Shown here: positions 46,066-59,760 of the stretch, piece by piece | Layout of the letters: each line of letters starts with the position of its first letter | How positions within the stretch are numbered: the first letter of the stretch is position 1 | NCBI GenBank assembly: GCA_033782935.1 | Contig: JAWQEG010000475.1 | Location: forward strand, 326,501-390,500 | Source of the DNA: Petrolisthes cinctipes | Lineage: Eukaryota > Arthropoda > Malacostraca > Decapoda > Porcellanidae | Direction of reading: 5' to 3' | DNA length: 64,000 nt | The notes under the pieces: generated by a model | Told to the model about the DNA's origin: nothing | The model's input: only the letters and a program-made list of their open reading frames with translations | Database searches by the model: none | Translations under genes and position numbers: made by a program

Positions 46066-46723
46066 TATAGCATTAACTTACACCAGAGATATAAAATATA
46101 ATTTTGTGTATATTTTGTTGTATAAAGTATGCTGTGTGTGATCTCAGTAAAGTACAATGAATACTGATAAAAACTATTTTAACTTGTGTTGTCAAATGGA
46201 GGGAATGGAAGCCTAATATGTTTTCGGACCAAAGAGGCCTTATTTATTTCATCTTAATAAATTTTATCATGATTGCAATATTTATGTGATGTTCTATAAC
46301 GTACATTGAATCATATTTTCATTGCAGAGGGATAATACCAGGCCCCTATAAATAATATTCGACGAAATAGGTAAGGTAAACTCTACCTGCAACTTATGCA
46401 AGCCTCAGCATTTCCCTACATTTCATGGATTTTCTTCTTATACACGCCTGGTATTATTCCTCTGCATTGAAAATATGATTCAATGTATGTTATAGAACAT
46501 CACATAAATATTGCAATCATAATAAAATTTATTAAGATGAAATAAATAAGGCCTCTTTGGTCCGAAAACATATTAGGCTTCCATTCCCTCCATTTGACAA
46601 CACAAGATAAAATAGTTTTTATCAGTATTCATTGTACTTTACTGACATCACACACAGCATACTTTATACAACAAAATATACACAAAATTATATTTTATAT
46701 CTCTGGTGTAAGTTAATGCTATA
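46066..46723. repeat. Long inverted repeat, U3
   Basis: Same orientation of spacer as U1. The right arm carries a base change (AAGATAAAAT) absent from the left arm. Confidence 0.9.
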
Positions 46724-46852
46724 CGTTTTATGTCTATAATAAATATAACAATTCGAATTGCGTACAAAAACAATTTAGATTATAACAAATTATAATAAAA
46801 CTTATAGCCAAGCCTTGCCCTCTTGGTGATCTTCCGTCCAGACCCACCTGGC

Positions 46853-47225
46853 CTGTCCGGCCGCCGGAAAGGGTCGGGGTGAGATGTGGCCGGTGTGTGT
46901 ACTGTATGTGTGTGTTTTTCATCCGGCCAGCAGGACTGTTGTATCTGTCCGGCCGCCGGAAAGGGTCGGTGTGAGAGGTGGCCGGTGTGTGTACTGTATG
47001 TGTGTGTTTTTCATCCGGCCAGCAGGATTGTTGTATCTGTCCGGCCGCCGGAAAGGGTCAGGGTGAGAGGTGGCCGGTGTGTGTACTGTATGTGTGTGTT
47101 TTTCATCCGGCCAGCAGGACTGTTGTATCTGTCCGGCCGCCGGAAAGGGTCGGGGTGAGAGGTGGCCGGTGTGTGTACTGTATGTGTGTGTTTTTCATCC
47201 GGCCAGCAGGATTGTTGTATTGGCC
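46853..47225. repeat. 92-bp GC-rich minisatellite, 4 copies, U3
   Basis: Four copies, followed by a TG-rich run. Confidence 0.9.
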
Positions 47226-47869
47226 GGATGACAGTAATTCGTCCGGTTTGGCCTGCCAACTATGTGTGTATGTGTGTGTGTGTACCATACGTTCAGGTCA
47301 GGCCTCGCCTCAAGTTGTCCTTCACTATATACTTGGGTTTATTTATTTGACACATAAACTTACAAATTTGGAGTGTAACCCTCAACACCGTAAATATACA
47401 TAATTTTCCATTAATTACAAGGACGATAAATGACAAAGACCTCCAGGACATCTCCAATATCCGACCACAGATTGGTGTTAACATGACGGTAATACCATGT
47501 ATATATTATACTGTTAATTAATATTTTGTACATGACTGTGTGTGTGTGTGTGTGTGTGTGTGTATGGCTGGCTGTAGCCACGGTAGATGTCTGTAACTAT
47601 ACATAATTATACCATAACAATGGACATTACTATTAATACACCTACTGTATGTTATATTATAATAGAATATAAAACTAATATGATATCATTACTTATTATA
47701 ATATATTATAAACTAATATAGTGTAGCCTATATGACAATAACGTAATCACGTTTATTGTCATTGTAATTAATGCAATGTAAAATGTAATGTTAGTATAAT
47801 TATATAATATTCTTCCATAAGTTGATACCAATGTAAATATTATATCCAGATTAAGGAAACATAATTAAT

Positions 47870-48655
47870 ATTACTACTGGATAGGCTACTGGATATGTGA
47901 ACCAAGAAAGCTGTGAATTACGAACTGTTTAATGACTACAGTAACTCACATTGATTAATATTACTACCGGGTACTGGATATGTGAACCAAGAAAGCTGTG
48001 AATTACGAACTGTTTAATGACTACAGTAACTCACATTGATTAATATTACTACCGGGTACTGGATATGTGAACCAAGAAAGCTGTGAATTACGAACTGTTT
48101 AATGACTACAGTAACTCACATTGATTAATATTACTACCAGGTACTGGATATGTGAACCAAGAAAGCTGTGAATTACGAACTGTTTAATGACTACAGTAAC
48201 TCACACCAGGTACTGGATATGTGAACCAAGAAAGCTGTGAATTACGAACTGTTTAATGAGACCACAGTACAGTAACTCACATTATCTGCTCTAAGATATT
48301 AAGATATTATTTCCTTTGTTAGGTTTAATAATTAAATAAGACCACAGTACAGTAACTCACATTATCTGCTCTAAGATATTAAGATATTATTTCCTTTGTT
48401 AGGTTTAATAATTAAATAAGACCACAGTACAGTAACTCACATTATCTGCTCTAAGATATTAAGATATTATTTCCTTTGTTAGGATTAATAATTAAATAAG
48501 ACCACAGTACAGTAACTCACATTATCTGCTCTAAGATATTAAGATATTATTTCCTTTGTTAGGTTTAATAATTAAATAAGACCACAGTACAGTAACTCAC
48601 ATTATCTGCTCTAAGATATGCCTATAAGATATATTTCCTTTGTTAGGCTTAATAA
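47870..48655. repeat. 86-bp and 83-bp tandem repeats, U3
   Basis: About five copies of each, the largest expansion of this block. Confidence 0.85.
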
Positions 48656-49079
48656 TTAAATAAGGTCACATCGGGAATAGAAATCTTACCAAACATAATC
48701 AAAGTTAGGTTATAATTCCTTGGTTTGGTTAGGTTGGATTTAATGGAGGTTTATTTGACTTCATCTTTAAAATGCTTTGTGATTGTTTTAGGTAACTGAG
48801 TTTATTAAATATTAATGAGACAAGTTTACAAATGTTTTTACAAAGCGGTGTAAGAGAGAGAATCAAGCCGTGTTACTAAACTAGACTATTGGGTACATAT
48901 TGTTACTATTATTACAGTACAGTACATGTTAGGCTACCTTAATGTATCTCTCTTCCAACCAATTAGTGTATTTAATATTATAATGATGTGTTATATTCAT
49001 AACCAATTAACAAACAGTAAGGTGTGTACACCCAATGAGGCTCCTCCCTGTATCTCTCTTCCAACCAATAGTGTATTAA

Positions 49080-49546
49080 GGGGGTGCGGGAGTTGGGGAC
49101 AGGCTTGGGGGGTGCGGGAATAGGGGGACAGGCTTGGGGTGGGTAGAAAGCCTGTCCCCTATTCCCGCACCCCCTCAAGCCTGTCCCCCTACTCCCGCAC
49201 CCCCCCAAGCCTGTCCCCTACTCCCGCACCCCCCTAACCCCCCCTCCAAGCCTGTCCCCTACTCCCGCACTCCCCAAGTCTGTCCCCTACTCCCGCACCC
49301 CCCTAACCCCCCCTCCAAGCCTGTCCCCTACTCCCGCACCCCCCAAGCCTGTCCCTTACTCCCGCACCCCTCCAAGCCTGTCCCCTACTCCCGCACCCCC
49401 CCCAAGCCTGTCCCCTACTCCCGCACCCTCCCCAAGCCTGCCCCCTACTCCCGCACCCCCCCAAGCCTGTCCCCTACTCCCGCACCCCCCAAGCCTGCCC
49501 CCTACTCCCGCACCCCCCCAAGCCTGTCCCCTACTCCTGCACCCCC
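49080..49546. mobile_element. TTAA-flanked C-rich element, U3, 467 bp
   Basis: TTAA at 49076-49079 and 49547-49550. Confidence 0.75.
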
Positions 49547-50043
49547 TTAAAGTATTATAATAATGTGTTACCGGTATATACATAACCAATCAACAAACAG
49601 TATACGGTGTGTACTGTACATCCTTTATGGCTCCTCCCTGTATCTGTATCTCTCTTCCAACCAATAGTATATTAAAGTATTAAATATTATAATGATGTGT
49701 TATATACATAACCAATCAACAAACAGTAAGGTGTGTACAGTTGGTGGCAGAAGTCCTGTCGCCTCACCTGCTTCACCGAGACGCACATTGTTCACGGACT
49801 CGAGAAATACACATGTTTTCTACACCTAATAATCTCGAGTCTTTCGGACATCAGCAAGTTATCTTTCTCTTTTACATTTCATTCTTCCTTTCTTTCCTTT
49901 TTCCTTCATATTTGTTTTCTCATTCCTTTGGTACAGTACCGGTACAATATATGTATCCCGTAGTAATACTTTAAGGGGTTTGGACACCCCTTCGGTCCCA
50001 GACACAGTACAATATACTGGTGTTGTGGGGAAGTGTTGTTTAT

Positions 50044-50731
50044 GGTGGAATCCACACAGTTATATACGTGTATAAGTATATAGGTCTGTGGTGGAATCCA
50101 CACAGTTATATACGTGTATAAGTATATAGGTCTGTGGTGGAATCCACACAGTTATATACGTGTATAAGTATATAGGTCTGTGGTGGAATCCACACAGTTA
50201 TATACGTGTATAAGTATATAGGTCTGTGGTGGAATCCACACAGTTATATACGTGTATAAGTATATAGGTCTGTGGTGGAATCCACACAGTTATATACGTG
50301 TATAAGTATATAGGTCTGTGGTGGAATCCACACAGTTATATACGTGTATAAGTATATAGGTCTGTGGTGGAATCCACACAGTTATATACGTGTATAAGTA
50401 TATAGGTCTGTGGTGGAATCCACACAGTTATATACGTGTATAAGTATATAGGTCTGTGGTGGAATCCACACAGTTATATACGTGTATAAGTATATAGGTC
50501 TGTGGTGGAATCCACAGTTATATACGTGTATAAGTATATAGGTCTGTGGTGGAATCCACACAGTTATATACGTGTATAAGTATATAGGTCTGTGGTGGAA
50601 TCCACACAGTTATATACGTGTATAAGTATATAGGTCTGTGGTGGAATCCACACAGTTATATACGTGTATAAGTATATAGGTCTGTGGTGGAATCCACACA
50701 GTTATATACGTGTATAAGTATATAGGTCTGT
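50044..50731. repeat. 46-bp minisatellite, 15 copies, U3
   Basis: Fifteen copies, one with a 2-bp deletion (CCACAG for CCACACAG) at about 50514. Confidence 0.95.
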
Positions 50732-51525
50732 GGTGGAATCATCAACATATTTCCATCCCTGATGTCAACGTCAATATGTGGTTAGATATTTTAGAGGTTC
50801 TGGAGGTCTTTGTTATTAATTAAAGATGATACATATTCACAGTACTCATGGTTACACTCCAAATTTATAAGCTTTTGTGTCAAATAAATAAGTCATAGTA
50901 TGCCGTCACTGCCAGCTTGAGGGGCAGCCTGACCTCAACACACACACACACACAGACGGCAAGCCTCGAACATGGAGCTATAATTAATTATATTTTATAA
51001 CTCCATGGCAGCGAAGGAAGATATTTAAAGCTCCGACTGATTTTCATCCGGCCGTTGGAACAGGCCTGGCCGGATGAAACACACCCCCTTATTAACACAC
51101 AGGCCGCTTCAACTACTAATCCATTTCAGGGACAATTAGTCATCGTTTTTCACAAATATCTTTCAAACTAATTATTAATTGATGGGAATGGTACTTTGAC
51201 ACAATGTACAAGACACCTTCCGCTAATGTTTGGTAATATAGGACAATGGCAAATGGTGTTAGTGAAGGCGTTTACTTTTGACACACATGACGTTGTCTAA
51301 CATCACCAACATATGTATATGAACATCCATTATCCCTCATCCCGTCCCTTCCTCCCTGTCCACTCTATTATGTTATAATAATTAATAGTGGATGTCATAA
51401 ATATGTTGGTGTTTGTAGAATGTGTGTTAATTTGATCATAATTATTTTATGTCCTAAAGTTATATAAACGGGAGTAGCCTAGACTAAAGAGGGTATGACC
51501 ATCACCTTATTTACTCAATATAATG

Positions 51526-51532
51526 TACAGTA
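51526..51532. other. MITE excision-type footprint in U3
   Basis: TACAGTA, identical to the U2 footprint. Confidence 0.75.
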
Positions 51533-52520
51533 CTTACTATTACCATCTATTAATTCCTTTAACCCGCCGTATTGACGTGTTTACTACGAGCAGGTAAGAT
51601 ATGGTATCCAAAAATACATATCACTACATAATAGGATGGTGAGGGAATTAAAGAACCAATCATCCTGGGAATCACTCTCCATGTTGATAATTACAGGATG
51701 TACACGTTTGTAGATGTTATTAGTACACCAATACTCATCCTTCAAGTGTCACTACACCTTCCCATGTTGATAATTACAGGATGTACACGTTTGTAGATGT
51801 TATCAGTACACCAATACTCATCCTTCAAGTGTCACTACACCTTTCCATGTTGATAATTACAGGATGTACACGTTTGTAGATGTTATCAGTACACCAATAC
51901 TCATCCTTCAAGTCTCACTACACCTTCCCACACCTCCCTTGTTGTCATAAGCTTGGCTTTCTTTATCCTCGCCTTCAGATGTACACGAGTAAATCATCTG
52001 AGTATGATTAATATTCATTTTCATATCATTTCACATTCTAAAATATTTCCCCTCATAATAGTTTATTTTATTTTATTTACCAGTTATTTAAAAGGATTAT
52101 TATTTAATTCTCTTTTTGAACAATACAGTAAACACCCCTCATATATTTGGTACATATAATATTAGGATTACGAATACAACATAGATTGAAAAACCATAAT
52201 TTTATTTTAAATACGATAATACAACATTATTTATTACGAATACTATTAAATATAAATAGTCCTCTTTGTTAAAAATACAATTATAATAAACTCATTAAAC
52301 TAAGAACACAAATAACAATAAATATTTGGGTAATAGATACAATAAATATACAAACCAAATTATTACATTATAATAAAATAAAATTAATATAATGTTTCCT
52401 CAATACAATACTACATTACAGAGCTACTGTATTACTACTATTAATTAAATATTTACATGTTTATAAAATAAAAACAGTATTATAAATTAAAAGTAAAATA
52501 ATGTGTCCTCAGTATAATAC

Positions 52521-52910
52521 TTATGCAAATCGTTTATTATATTGTTTTCTTTTTTTGGCTCTTCCTGTCTTTGGTTTCTTCTTTTCATTCTTTAGTATTT
52601 TTGGGGTTTGGTTTTTGACTTTACCAGCACGGGACAGTGAGCCGTGAACTTTACCTCCCTTCAGTGATACATTAACATCAATAATTACTGAGGTTAAAGT
52701 TGACAAAAGTTGATTATCATTATTTAGTAATACTCCAGATGCATATAATTTAATATAATTAATTGGTATATAATCAACTTGACTGATAAATGTTCGTATG
52801 TGAGCCACTGTATGTCCTTGATATATGTCAAAAACGTGAGTCCCTAGAGAAGAACGAAGTAATAATTGCATCTGTAGTCTCTTGTTGGTATTGTTGTCAT
52901 TAAGAGCCAT
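52521..52910 (-). CDS. FUBI-eS30 fusion protein (FAU-like), copy 4
   Basis: Differs from copies 1-3 by one residue, Asp to Tyr in the PINDI segment of the FUBI part (about residue 52). The change is shared with copy 5. Intron 53589 to 52912. Confidence 0.85.
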   Translation of the reverse strand: MALNDNNTNKRLQMQLLLRSSLGTHVFDIYQGHTVAHIRTFISQVDYIPINYIKLYASGVLLNNDNQLLSTLTSVIIDVNVSLKGGKVHGSLSRAGKVKNQTPKILKNEKKKPKTGRAKKRKQYNKRFA

Positions 52911-52964
52911 TCTGTGGAAGAAAATAACAATTAATATACAAGTAAATACAATGAATGATATGTA

Positions 52965-53380
52965 TTAATAGTGAAGAGGTATATAATTATAATTAATACA
53001 ATGAACAGCTGTATAATATTGTATTAATAGTGAAGAGGTATATAATTATAATTAATACAATGAACAGCTGTATAATATTGTATTAATAGTGAAGAGGTAT
53101 ATAATTATAATTAATACAATGAACAGCTGTATAATATTGTATTAATAGTGAAGAGGTATATAATTATAATTAATACAATGAACAGCTGTATAATATTGTA
53201 TTAATAGTGAAGAGGTATATAATTATAATTAATACAATGAACAGCTGTATAATATTGTATTAATAGTGAAGAGGTATATAATTATAATTAATACAATGAA
53301 CAGCTGTATAATATTGTATTAATAGTGAAGAGGTATATAATTATAATTAATTAATATACAACAGCTGTATAATATTGTAT
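52965..53380. repeat. 59-bp intronic minisatellite, 6 copies plus 1 degenerate, U4
   Basis: Same unit, intermediate copy number. Confidence 0.9.
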
Positions 53381-53677
53381 TAATTAATAGTACAGGAACA
53401 CAGTAATAATAAATTAATATATATTATATAATTATATAAGGTTTGGATGATAAACATATCTTTCGTTAACTATTGTTGTAGTCACTTGGTAACTTTTCAT
53501 AATATATTCTTATTTTCTATTAATTCTTGTTATATTATTATATCCAATTGGTTTAATTAGTTATTTAATAATAGTTATATGGTTGTTACCTGTTAATGTT
53601 GGTTTGTGTTGTCAAATGGTAGTAGGGTTTATGGGAGTACATTTGTGTATGTCTCACCATATCAGAGTTGTAGTATG

Positions 53678-53795
53678 CAATGAGTCAACACACCTTGTAC
53701 ACTTCCTTATATACCTTTGACAGCAGCAGTCACGTGACTATCAACCAATCAACGTGAAGTATTTAAAATTTCATATTTCCTTCCCAACCAATCAG
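53678..53795 (-). promoter_or_regulatory. Promoter of FAU-like copy 4
   Basis: Initiator at 53678-53683, TATA at 53705-53714, E-box at 53731-53736, CCAAT boxes beyond. Predicted first exon 53681 to 53590. Confidence 0.75.
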
Positions 53796-54477
53796 ATGCA
53801 AGGATTTTCATTACGAATTTTCATAATTCGTCGTGTGGCCAATGAGGTTCAAGAGTTTGAGTAGGCTATGAATGACGGACTGTGATTGGTCAATATGACA
53901 TTGTTCTTAAATAAATATAATATAATTATTATTACATTATATATATAGATAAGTGCCAAAAATGTTAATTTGTATTGACATAATACAGTAATTCAATTAT
54001 AATTGTTATTTGAATATTAAGTAATTCAAAGTAATAATTACTCTTCATTCATTAGAATAATCAAGTTGAAACACGATTATCAACCAAAAATTCTCCATTT
54101 TGTTATGACGTATTTTATCAATACTTTTAGGCTGTATATCGTTTGCTTTGATTTAAAATATTAATATTGTGGTCTATGTTATTTGAAATATGATGATATA
54201 TATGATAATAATATAATTATAAGCCAAAGTAACAATTACAACTAATTATTCATTAGGATAATCAAGTTGCAACATGATTATCCACCAAAATTTTTCTTCC
54301 ACCTTCCATCTTAAAATATATATAAGGTATATATATTGAAGTTGTGTATATTTTGTGGTGACATATATGTCTATAATAAATATAACAATTCGAATTGCGT
54401 ACAAAAAACAATTTAGATAATAACAAATTATAATAAAACTTATAGCCTAGCTGACATATACAGTGTGTATCGCGATG

Positions 54478-55300
54478 TATAGCATTAACTTACACCAGAG
54501 ATATAAAATATAATTTTGTGTATATTTTGTTGTATAAAGTATGCTGTGTGTGATCTCAGTAAAGTACAATGAATACTGATAAAAACTATTTTATCTTGTG
54601 TTGTCAAATGGAGGGAATGGAAGCCTAATATGTTTTCGGACCAAAGAGGCCTTATTTATTTCATCTTAATAAATTTTATCATGATTGCAATATTTATGTG
54701 ATGTTCTATAACGTACATTGAATCATATTTTCATTGCAGAGGGATAATACCAGGCCCCTATAAATAATATTCGACGAAATAGGTAAGGTAAACTCTACCT
54801 GCAACTTATGCAAGCCTCAGCATTTCCCTACATTTCATGGATTTTCTTCTTATACACGCCTGGTATTATCCCTCTGCATTGAAAATATGATTCAATGTAC
54901 GTTATAGAACATCACATAAATATTGCAATCATGATAAAATTTATTAAGATGAAATAAATAAGGCCTCTTTGGTCCGAAAACATATTAGGCTTCCATTCCC
55001 TCCATTTGACAACACAAGATAAAATAGTTTTTATCAGTATTCATTGTACAGTCGGCGGCAGAAGTCCTGTCGCCTCACCTGCTTCACCGAGACAGGCAGT
55101 GTTCATGGATTCGAGAAATACGCAAGTTTTCTACACCCAATAACCTCCAATCTATGAACATCGCTTGCCTCGGTGAAGCAAGTGAGGCGACAGGACTTTT
55201 GCCGCCGACTGTACTTTACTGAGATCACACACAGCATACTTGATACAACAAAATATATTTAAAATTTTATTTTATATCTCTGGTATAAGTTAATGCTATA
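54478..55300. repeat. Long inverted repeat, U4, right arm interrupted
   Basis: The right arm is split by the MITE at 55049-55211. The base change AAGATAAAAT is present in both arms. Confidence 0.9.
55049..55211. mobile_element. TA-flanked MITE unique to U4, 163 bp
   Basis: TA at 55047-55048 and 55212-55213; the other four units have a single TA here (TTGTACTTTACTGA). Ends CAGTCGGCGGCAGAAGTCCT and its near-complement give inverted repeats of about 45 bp. Confidence 0.93.
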
Positions 55301-55429
55301 CGTTTTATGTCTATAATAAATATAACAATTCGAATTGCGTACAAAAACAATTTAGATTATAACAAATTATAATAAAACTTATAGCCAAGCCTTGCCCTCT
55401 TGGTGATCTTCCGTCCAGACCCACCTGGC

Positions 55430-55805
55430 CTGTCCGGCCGCCGGAAAGGGTCAGGGTGAGAGGTGGCCGGTGTGTGTACTGTATGTGTGTGTTTTTCATC
55501 CGGCCAACAGGACTGTTGTATCTGTCCGGCCGCCGGAAAGGGTCGGTGTGAGAGGTGGCCGGTGTGTGTACTGTATGTGTGTGTTTTTCATCCGGCCAGC
55601 AGGATTGTTGTATCTGTCCGGCCGCCGGAAAGGGTCGGTGTGAGAGGTGGCCGGTGTGTGTACTGTATGTGTGTGTTTTTCATCCGGCCAGCAGGACTGT
55701 TGTATCTGTCCGGCCGCCGGAAAGGGTCGGGGTGAGAGGTGGCCGGTGTGTGTACTGTATGTGTGTGTTTTTCATCCGGCCAGCAGGATTGTTGTATTGG
55801 CCGGA
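55430..55805. repeat. 92-bp GC-rich minisatellite, 4 copies, U4
   Basis: Four copies with scattered substitutions, one reading GGCCAACAGG for GGCCAGCAGG. Confidence 0.9.
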
Positions 55806-56439
55806 TGACAGTAATTCGTCCGGTTTGGCCTGCCAACTATGTGTGTGTGTGTGTGTGTGTGTACCATACGTTCAGGTCAGGCCTCGCCTCAAGTTGTCCT
55901 TCACTATATACTTTGGTTTATTTATTTGACACATAAACTTACAAATTTGGAGTGTAACCCTCAACACCGTAAATATACATAATTTTCCATTAATTACAAG
56001 GACGATAAATGACAAAGACCTCCAGGACATCTCCAATATCCGACCACAGATTGGTGTTAACATGACGGTAATACCATGTATATATTATACTGTTAATTAA
56101 TATTTTGTACATGACTGTGTGTGTGTGTGTGTGTGTGTATGGCTGGCTGTAGCCACGGTAGATGTCTGTAACTATACATAGATATACCATAACAATGGAC
56201 ATTACAATTAATACACCTATGTTATATTATAATAGAATATAAAACTAATATGATATCATTACTTATCATAATATATGATAAACTAATATAGTGTAGCCTA
56301 TATGACAATAACGTAATCACGTTTATTGTCATTGTAATTAATGCAATGTAAAATGTAATGTTATTATAATTATATAATATTCTTCCATAAGTTGATACCA
56401 ATGTAAATATTATATCCAGATTAAGGAAACATAATTAAT

Positions 56440-56950
56440 ATTACTACCGGGTACTGGATATGTGAACCAAGAAAGCTGTGAATTACGAACTGTTTAATGA
56501 CTACAGTAACTCACACCAGGTACTGGATATGTGAACCAAGAAAGCTGTCAATGACAAACTGTTTAATGACTACAGTAACTCACATTATCTGCACTAAGAT
56601 ATTAAGATATTATTTCCTTTGTTAGGATTAATAATTAAATAAGACCACAGTACAGTAACTCACATTATCTGCTCTAAGATATTAAGATATTATTTCCTTT
56701 GTTAGGTTTAATAATTAAATAAGACCACAGTACAGTAACTCACAGTATCTGCTCTAAGATATTAAGATATTATTTCCCTTGTTAGGTTTAATAATTAAAT
56801 AAGACCACAGTACAGTAACTCACATTATCTGCTCTAAGATATTAAGATATTATTTCCTTTGTTAGGATTAATAATTAAATAAGACCACAGTACAGTAACT
56901 CACATTATCTGCTCTAAGATAGGCCTATAAGATATTATTTCCTTTGTTAG
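56440..56950. repeat. 86-bp and 83-bp tandem repeats, U4
   Basis: Two 86-bp copies and about five 83-bp copies. Confidence 0.8.
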
Positions 56951-57371
56951 GCTTAATAATTAAATAAGGTCACATCGGGAATAGAAATCTTACCAAACAT
57001 AATCAAAGTTAGGTTATAATTCCTTGGTTTGGTTAGGTTGGATTTAATGGTGGAGGTTTATTTGACTTAATCTTTAAAATGCTTTGTGATTGTTTTAGGT
57101 AACTGAGTTTATTAAATATTAATGAAACAAGTTTACAAATGTTTTTACAAAGCGGTGTAAGAGAGAGAATCAAGCCGTGTTACTAAACTAGACTATTGGG
57201 TACATATTGTTACTATTATTACAGTACAGTACATGTTAGGCTACCTTAATGTATCTCTCTTCCAACCAATTAGTGTATTTAATATTATAATGATGTGTTA
57301 TATTCATAACCAATTAACAAACAGTAATGAGGCTCCTCCCTGTATCTCTCTTCCAACCAATAGTGTATTAA

Positions 57372-57696
57372 GGGGGTGCGGGAGTTGGGGACAGGCTTGG
57401 GGGGTGCGGGAATAGGGGGACAGGCTTGGGGTGGGTAGAAAGCCTGTCCCCTACTCCCGCAACCCCTCAAGTCTGTCCCCTACTCCCACACCCCCCAAGC
57501 CTGTCCCCTACTCCCGCACCCCCCCAAGCCTGTCCCCTACTCCCGCACCCCCCAAGCCTGTCCCCTACTCCCGCACCCCTCCAAGCCTGTCCCCTACTCC
57601 CGCACCCCCCCAAGCCTGTCCCCTACTCCCGCACCCCCCCAAGCCTGTCTCCTACTCCCGCACCCCCCCAAGCCTGTCCCCTACTCCTGCACCCCC
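57372..57696. mobile_element. TTAA-flanked C-rich element, U4, 325 bp
   Basis: TTAA at 57368-57371 and 57697-57700; the shortest of the four array copies. Confidence 0.75.
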
Positions 57697-57887
57697 TTAA
57701 AGTATTATAATAATGTGTTACCGGTATATACATAACCAATCAACAAACAGTATACGGTGTGTACTGTACATCCTTTATGGCTCCTCCCTGTATCTGTATC
57801 TCTCTTCCAACCAATAGTATATTAAAGTATTAAATATTATAATGATGTGTTATATACATAACCAATCAACAAACAGTAAGGTGTGTA

Positions 57888-58010
57888 CAGTTGGTGGCAG
57901 AAGTCCTGTCGCCTCACCTGCTTCACCGAGACGCACATTGTTCACGGACTCGAGAAATACACATGTTTTCTACACCTAATAATCTCGAGTCTTTCGGACA
58001 TCAGCAAGTT
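57888..58010. mobile_element. Remnant of the CAGTCGGCGGCAG MITE family, U4
   Basis: Same truncated copy as at 31341, here in a unit that also carries a complete member at 55049. Confidence 0.7.
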
Positions 58011-58193
58011 ATCTTTCTCTTTTACATTTCATTCTTCCTTTCTTTCCTTTTTCCTTCATATTTGTTTTCTCATTCCTTTGGTACAGTACCGGTACAATAT
58101 ATGTAGCCCGTAGTAATACTTTAAGGGGTTTGGACACCCCTTCGGTCCCAGACACAGTACAATATACTGGTGTTGTGGGGAAGTGTTGTTTAT

Positions 58194-58791
58194 GGTGGAA
58201 TCCACACAGTTATATACATGTATAAGTATATAGGTCTGTGGTGGAATCCACACAGTTATATACGTGTATAAGTATATAGGTCTGTGGTGGAATCCACACA
58301 GTTATATACGTGTATAAGTATATAGGTCTGTGGTGGAATCCACACAGTTATATACGTGTATAAGTATATAGGTCTGTGGTGGAATCCACACAGTTATATA
58401 CGTGTATAAGTATATAGGTCTGTGGTGGAATCCACACAGTTATATACGTGTATAAGTATATAGGTCTGTGGTGGAATCCACACAGTTATATACGTGTATA
58501 AGTATATAGGTCTGTGGTGGAATCCACACAGTTATATACGTGTATAAGTATATAGGTCTGTGGTGGAATCCACACAGTTATATACGTGTATAAGTATATA
58601 GGTCTGTGGTGGAATCCACACAGTTATATACGTGTATAAGTATATAGGTCTGTGGTGGAATCCACACAGTTATATACGTGTATAAGTATATAGGTCTGTG
58701 GTGGAATCCACACAGTTATATACGTGTATAAGTATATAGGTCTGTGGTGGAATCCACACAGTTATATACGTGTATAAGTATATAGGTCTGT
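58194..58791. repeat. 46-bp minisatellite, 13 copies, U4
   Basis: 598 bp, exactly 13 periods. Confidence 0.95.
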
Positions 58792-59589
58792 GGTGGAATC
58801 ATCAACATATTTCCATCTCTGATGTCAACGTCAATATGTGGTTAGATATTTTAGAGGTTCTGGAGGTCTTTGTTATTAATTAAAGATGATACATATTCAC
58901 AGTATTCATGGTTACACTCCAAATTTATAAGCTTTTGTGTCAAATAAATAAGTCATAGTATGCCGTCACTGCCAGCTTGAGGGGCAGCCTGACCTCAACA
59001 CACACACACACACACACACAGACGGCAAGCCTCGAACATGGAGCTATAATTAATTATATTTTATAACTCCATGGCAGCGAAGGAAGATATTTAAAGCTCC
59101 GACTGATTTTCATCCGGCCGTTGGAACAGGCCTGGCCGGATGAAACACCCCCCCCTTATTAACACACAGGCCGCTTCAACTACTAATCCATTTCAGGGAC
59201 AATTAGTCATCGTTTTTCACATATATCTTTCAAACTAATTAATTGATGGGAATGGTACTTTGACACAATGTACAAGACACCTTCCGCTAATGTTTGGTAA
59301 TATAGGACATTGGCAAATGGTGTTAGTGAAGGCGTTTACTTTTGACACACATGACGTTGTCTAACATCACCAACATATGTATATGAACATCCATTATCCC
59401 TCATCCCGTCCCTTCCTCCCTGTCCACTCTATTATGTTATAATAATTAATAGTGGATGTCATAATTATGTTGGTGTTTGTAGAATGTGTGTTAATTTAAT
59501 CATAATTATTTTATGTCCTAAAGTTATATAAACGGGAGTAGCCTAGACTAAAGAGGGTATGACCATCACCTTATTTACTCAATATAATG

Positions 59590-59596
59590 TACAGTA
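59590..59596. other. MITE excision-type footprint in U4
   Basis: TACAGTA, as in U2 and U3. Confidence 0.75.
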
Positions 59597-59716
59597 CTTA
59601 CTATTACCATCTATTAATTCCTTTAACCCGCCGTATTGACGTGTTTACTACGAGCAGGTAAGATATGGTATCCAAAAATACATATCACTACATAATAGGA
59701 TGGTGAGGGAATTATG

Positions 59717-59719
<3 letters not shown>

Positions 59720-59756
<37 letters not shown>
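59720..59756. repeat. CT microsatellite, U4
   Basis: Shorter than in U1. Its presence shows that the deletion seen in U2 and U3 did not affect this unit. Confidence 0.9.

Positions 59757-59760
<4 letters not shown>

Larger units (their letters stand above)
42316..52028. repeat. Large tandem unit U3, 9713 bp
   Basis: The longest unit, because of a 1238-bp insertion at 44415-45652 and extra copies of the 92-bp, 86-bp and 83-bp minisatellites. It shares the CT-run deletion with U2. Confidence 0.95.
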
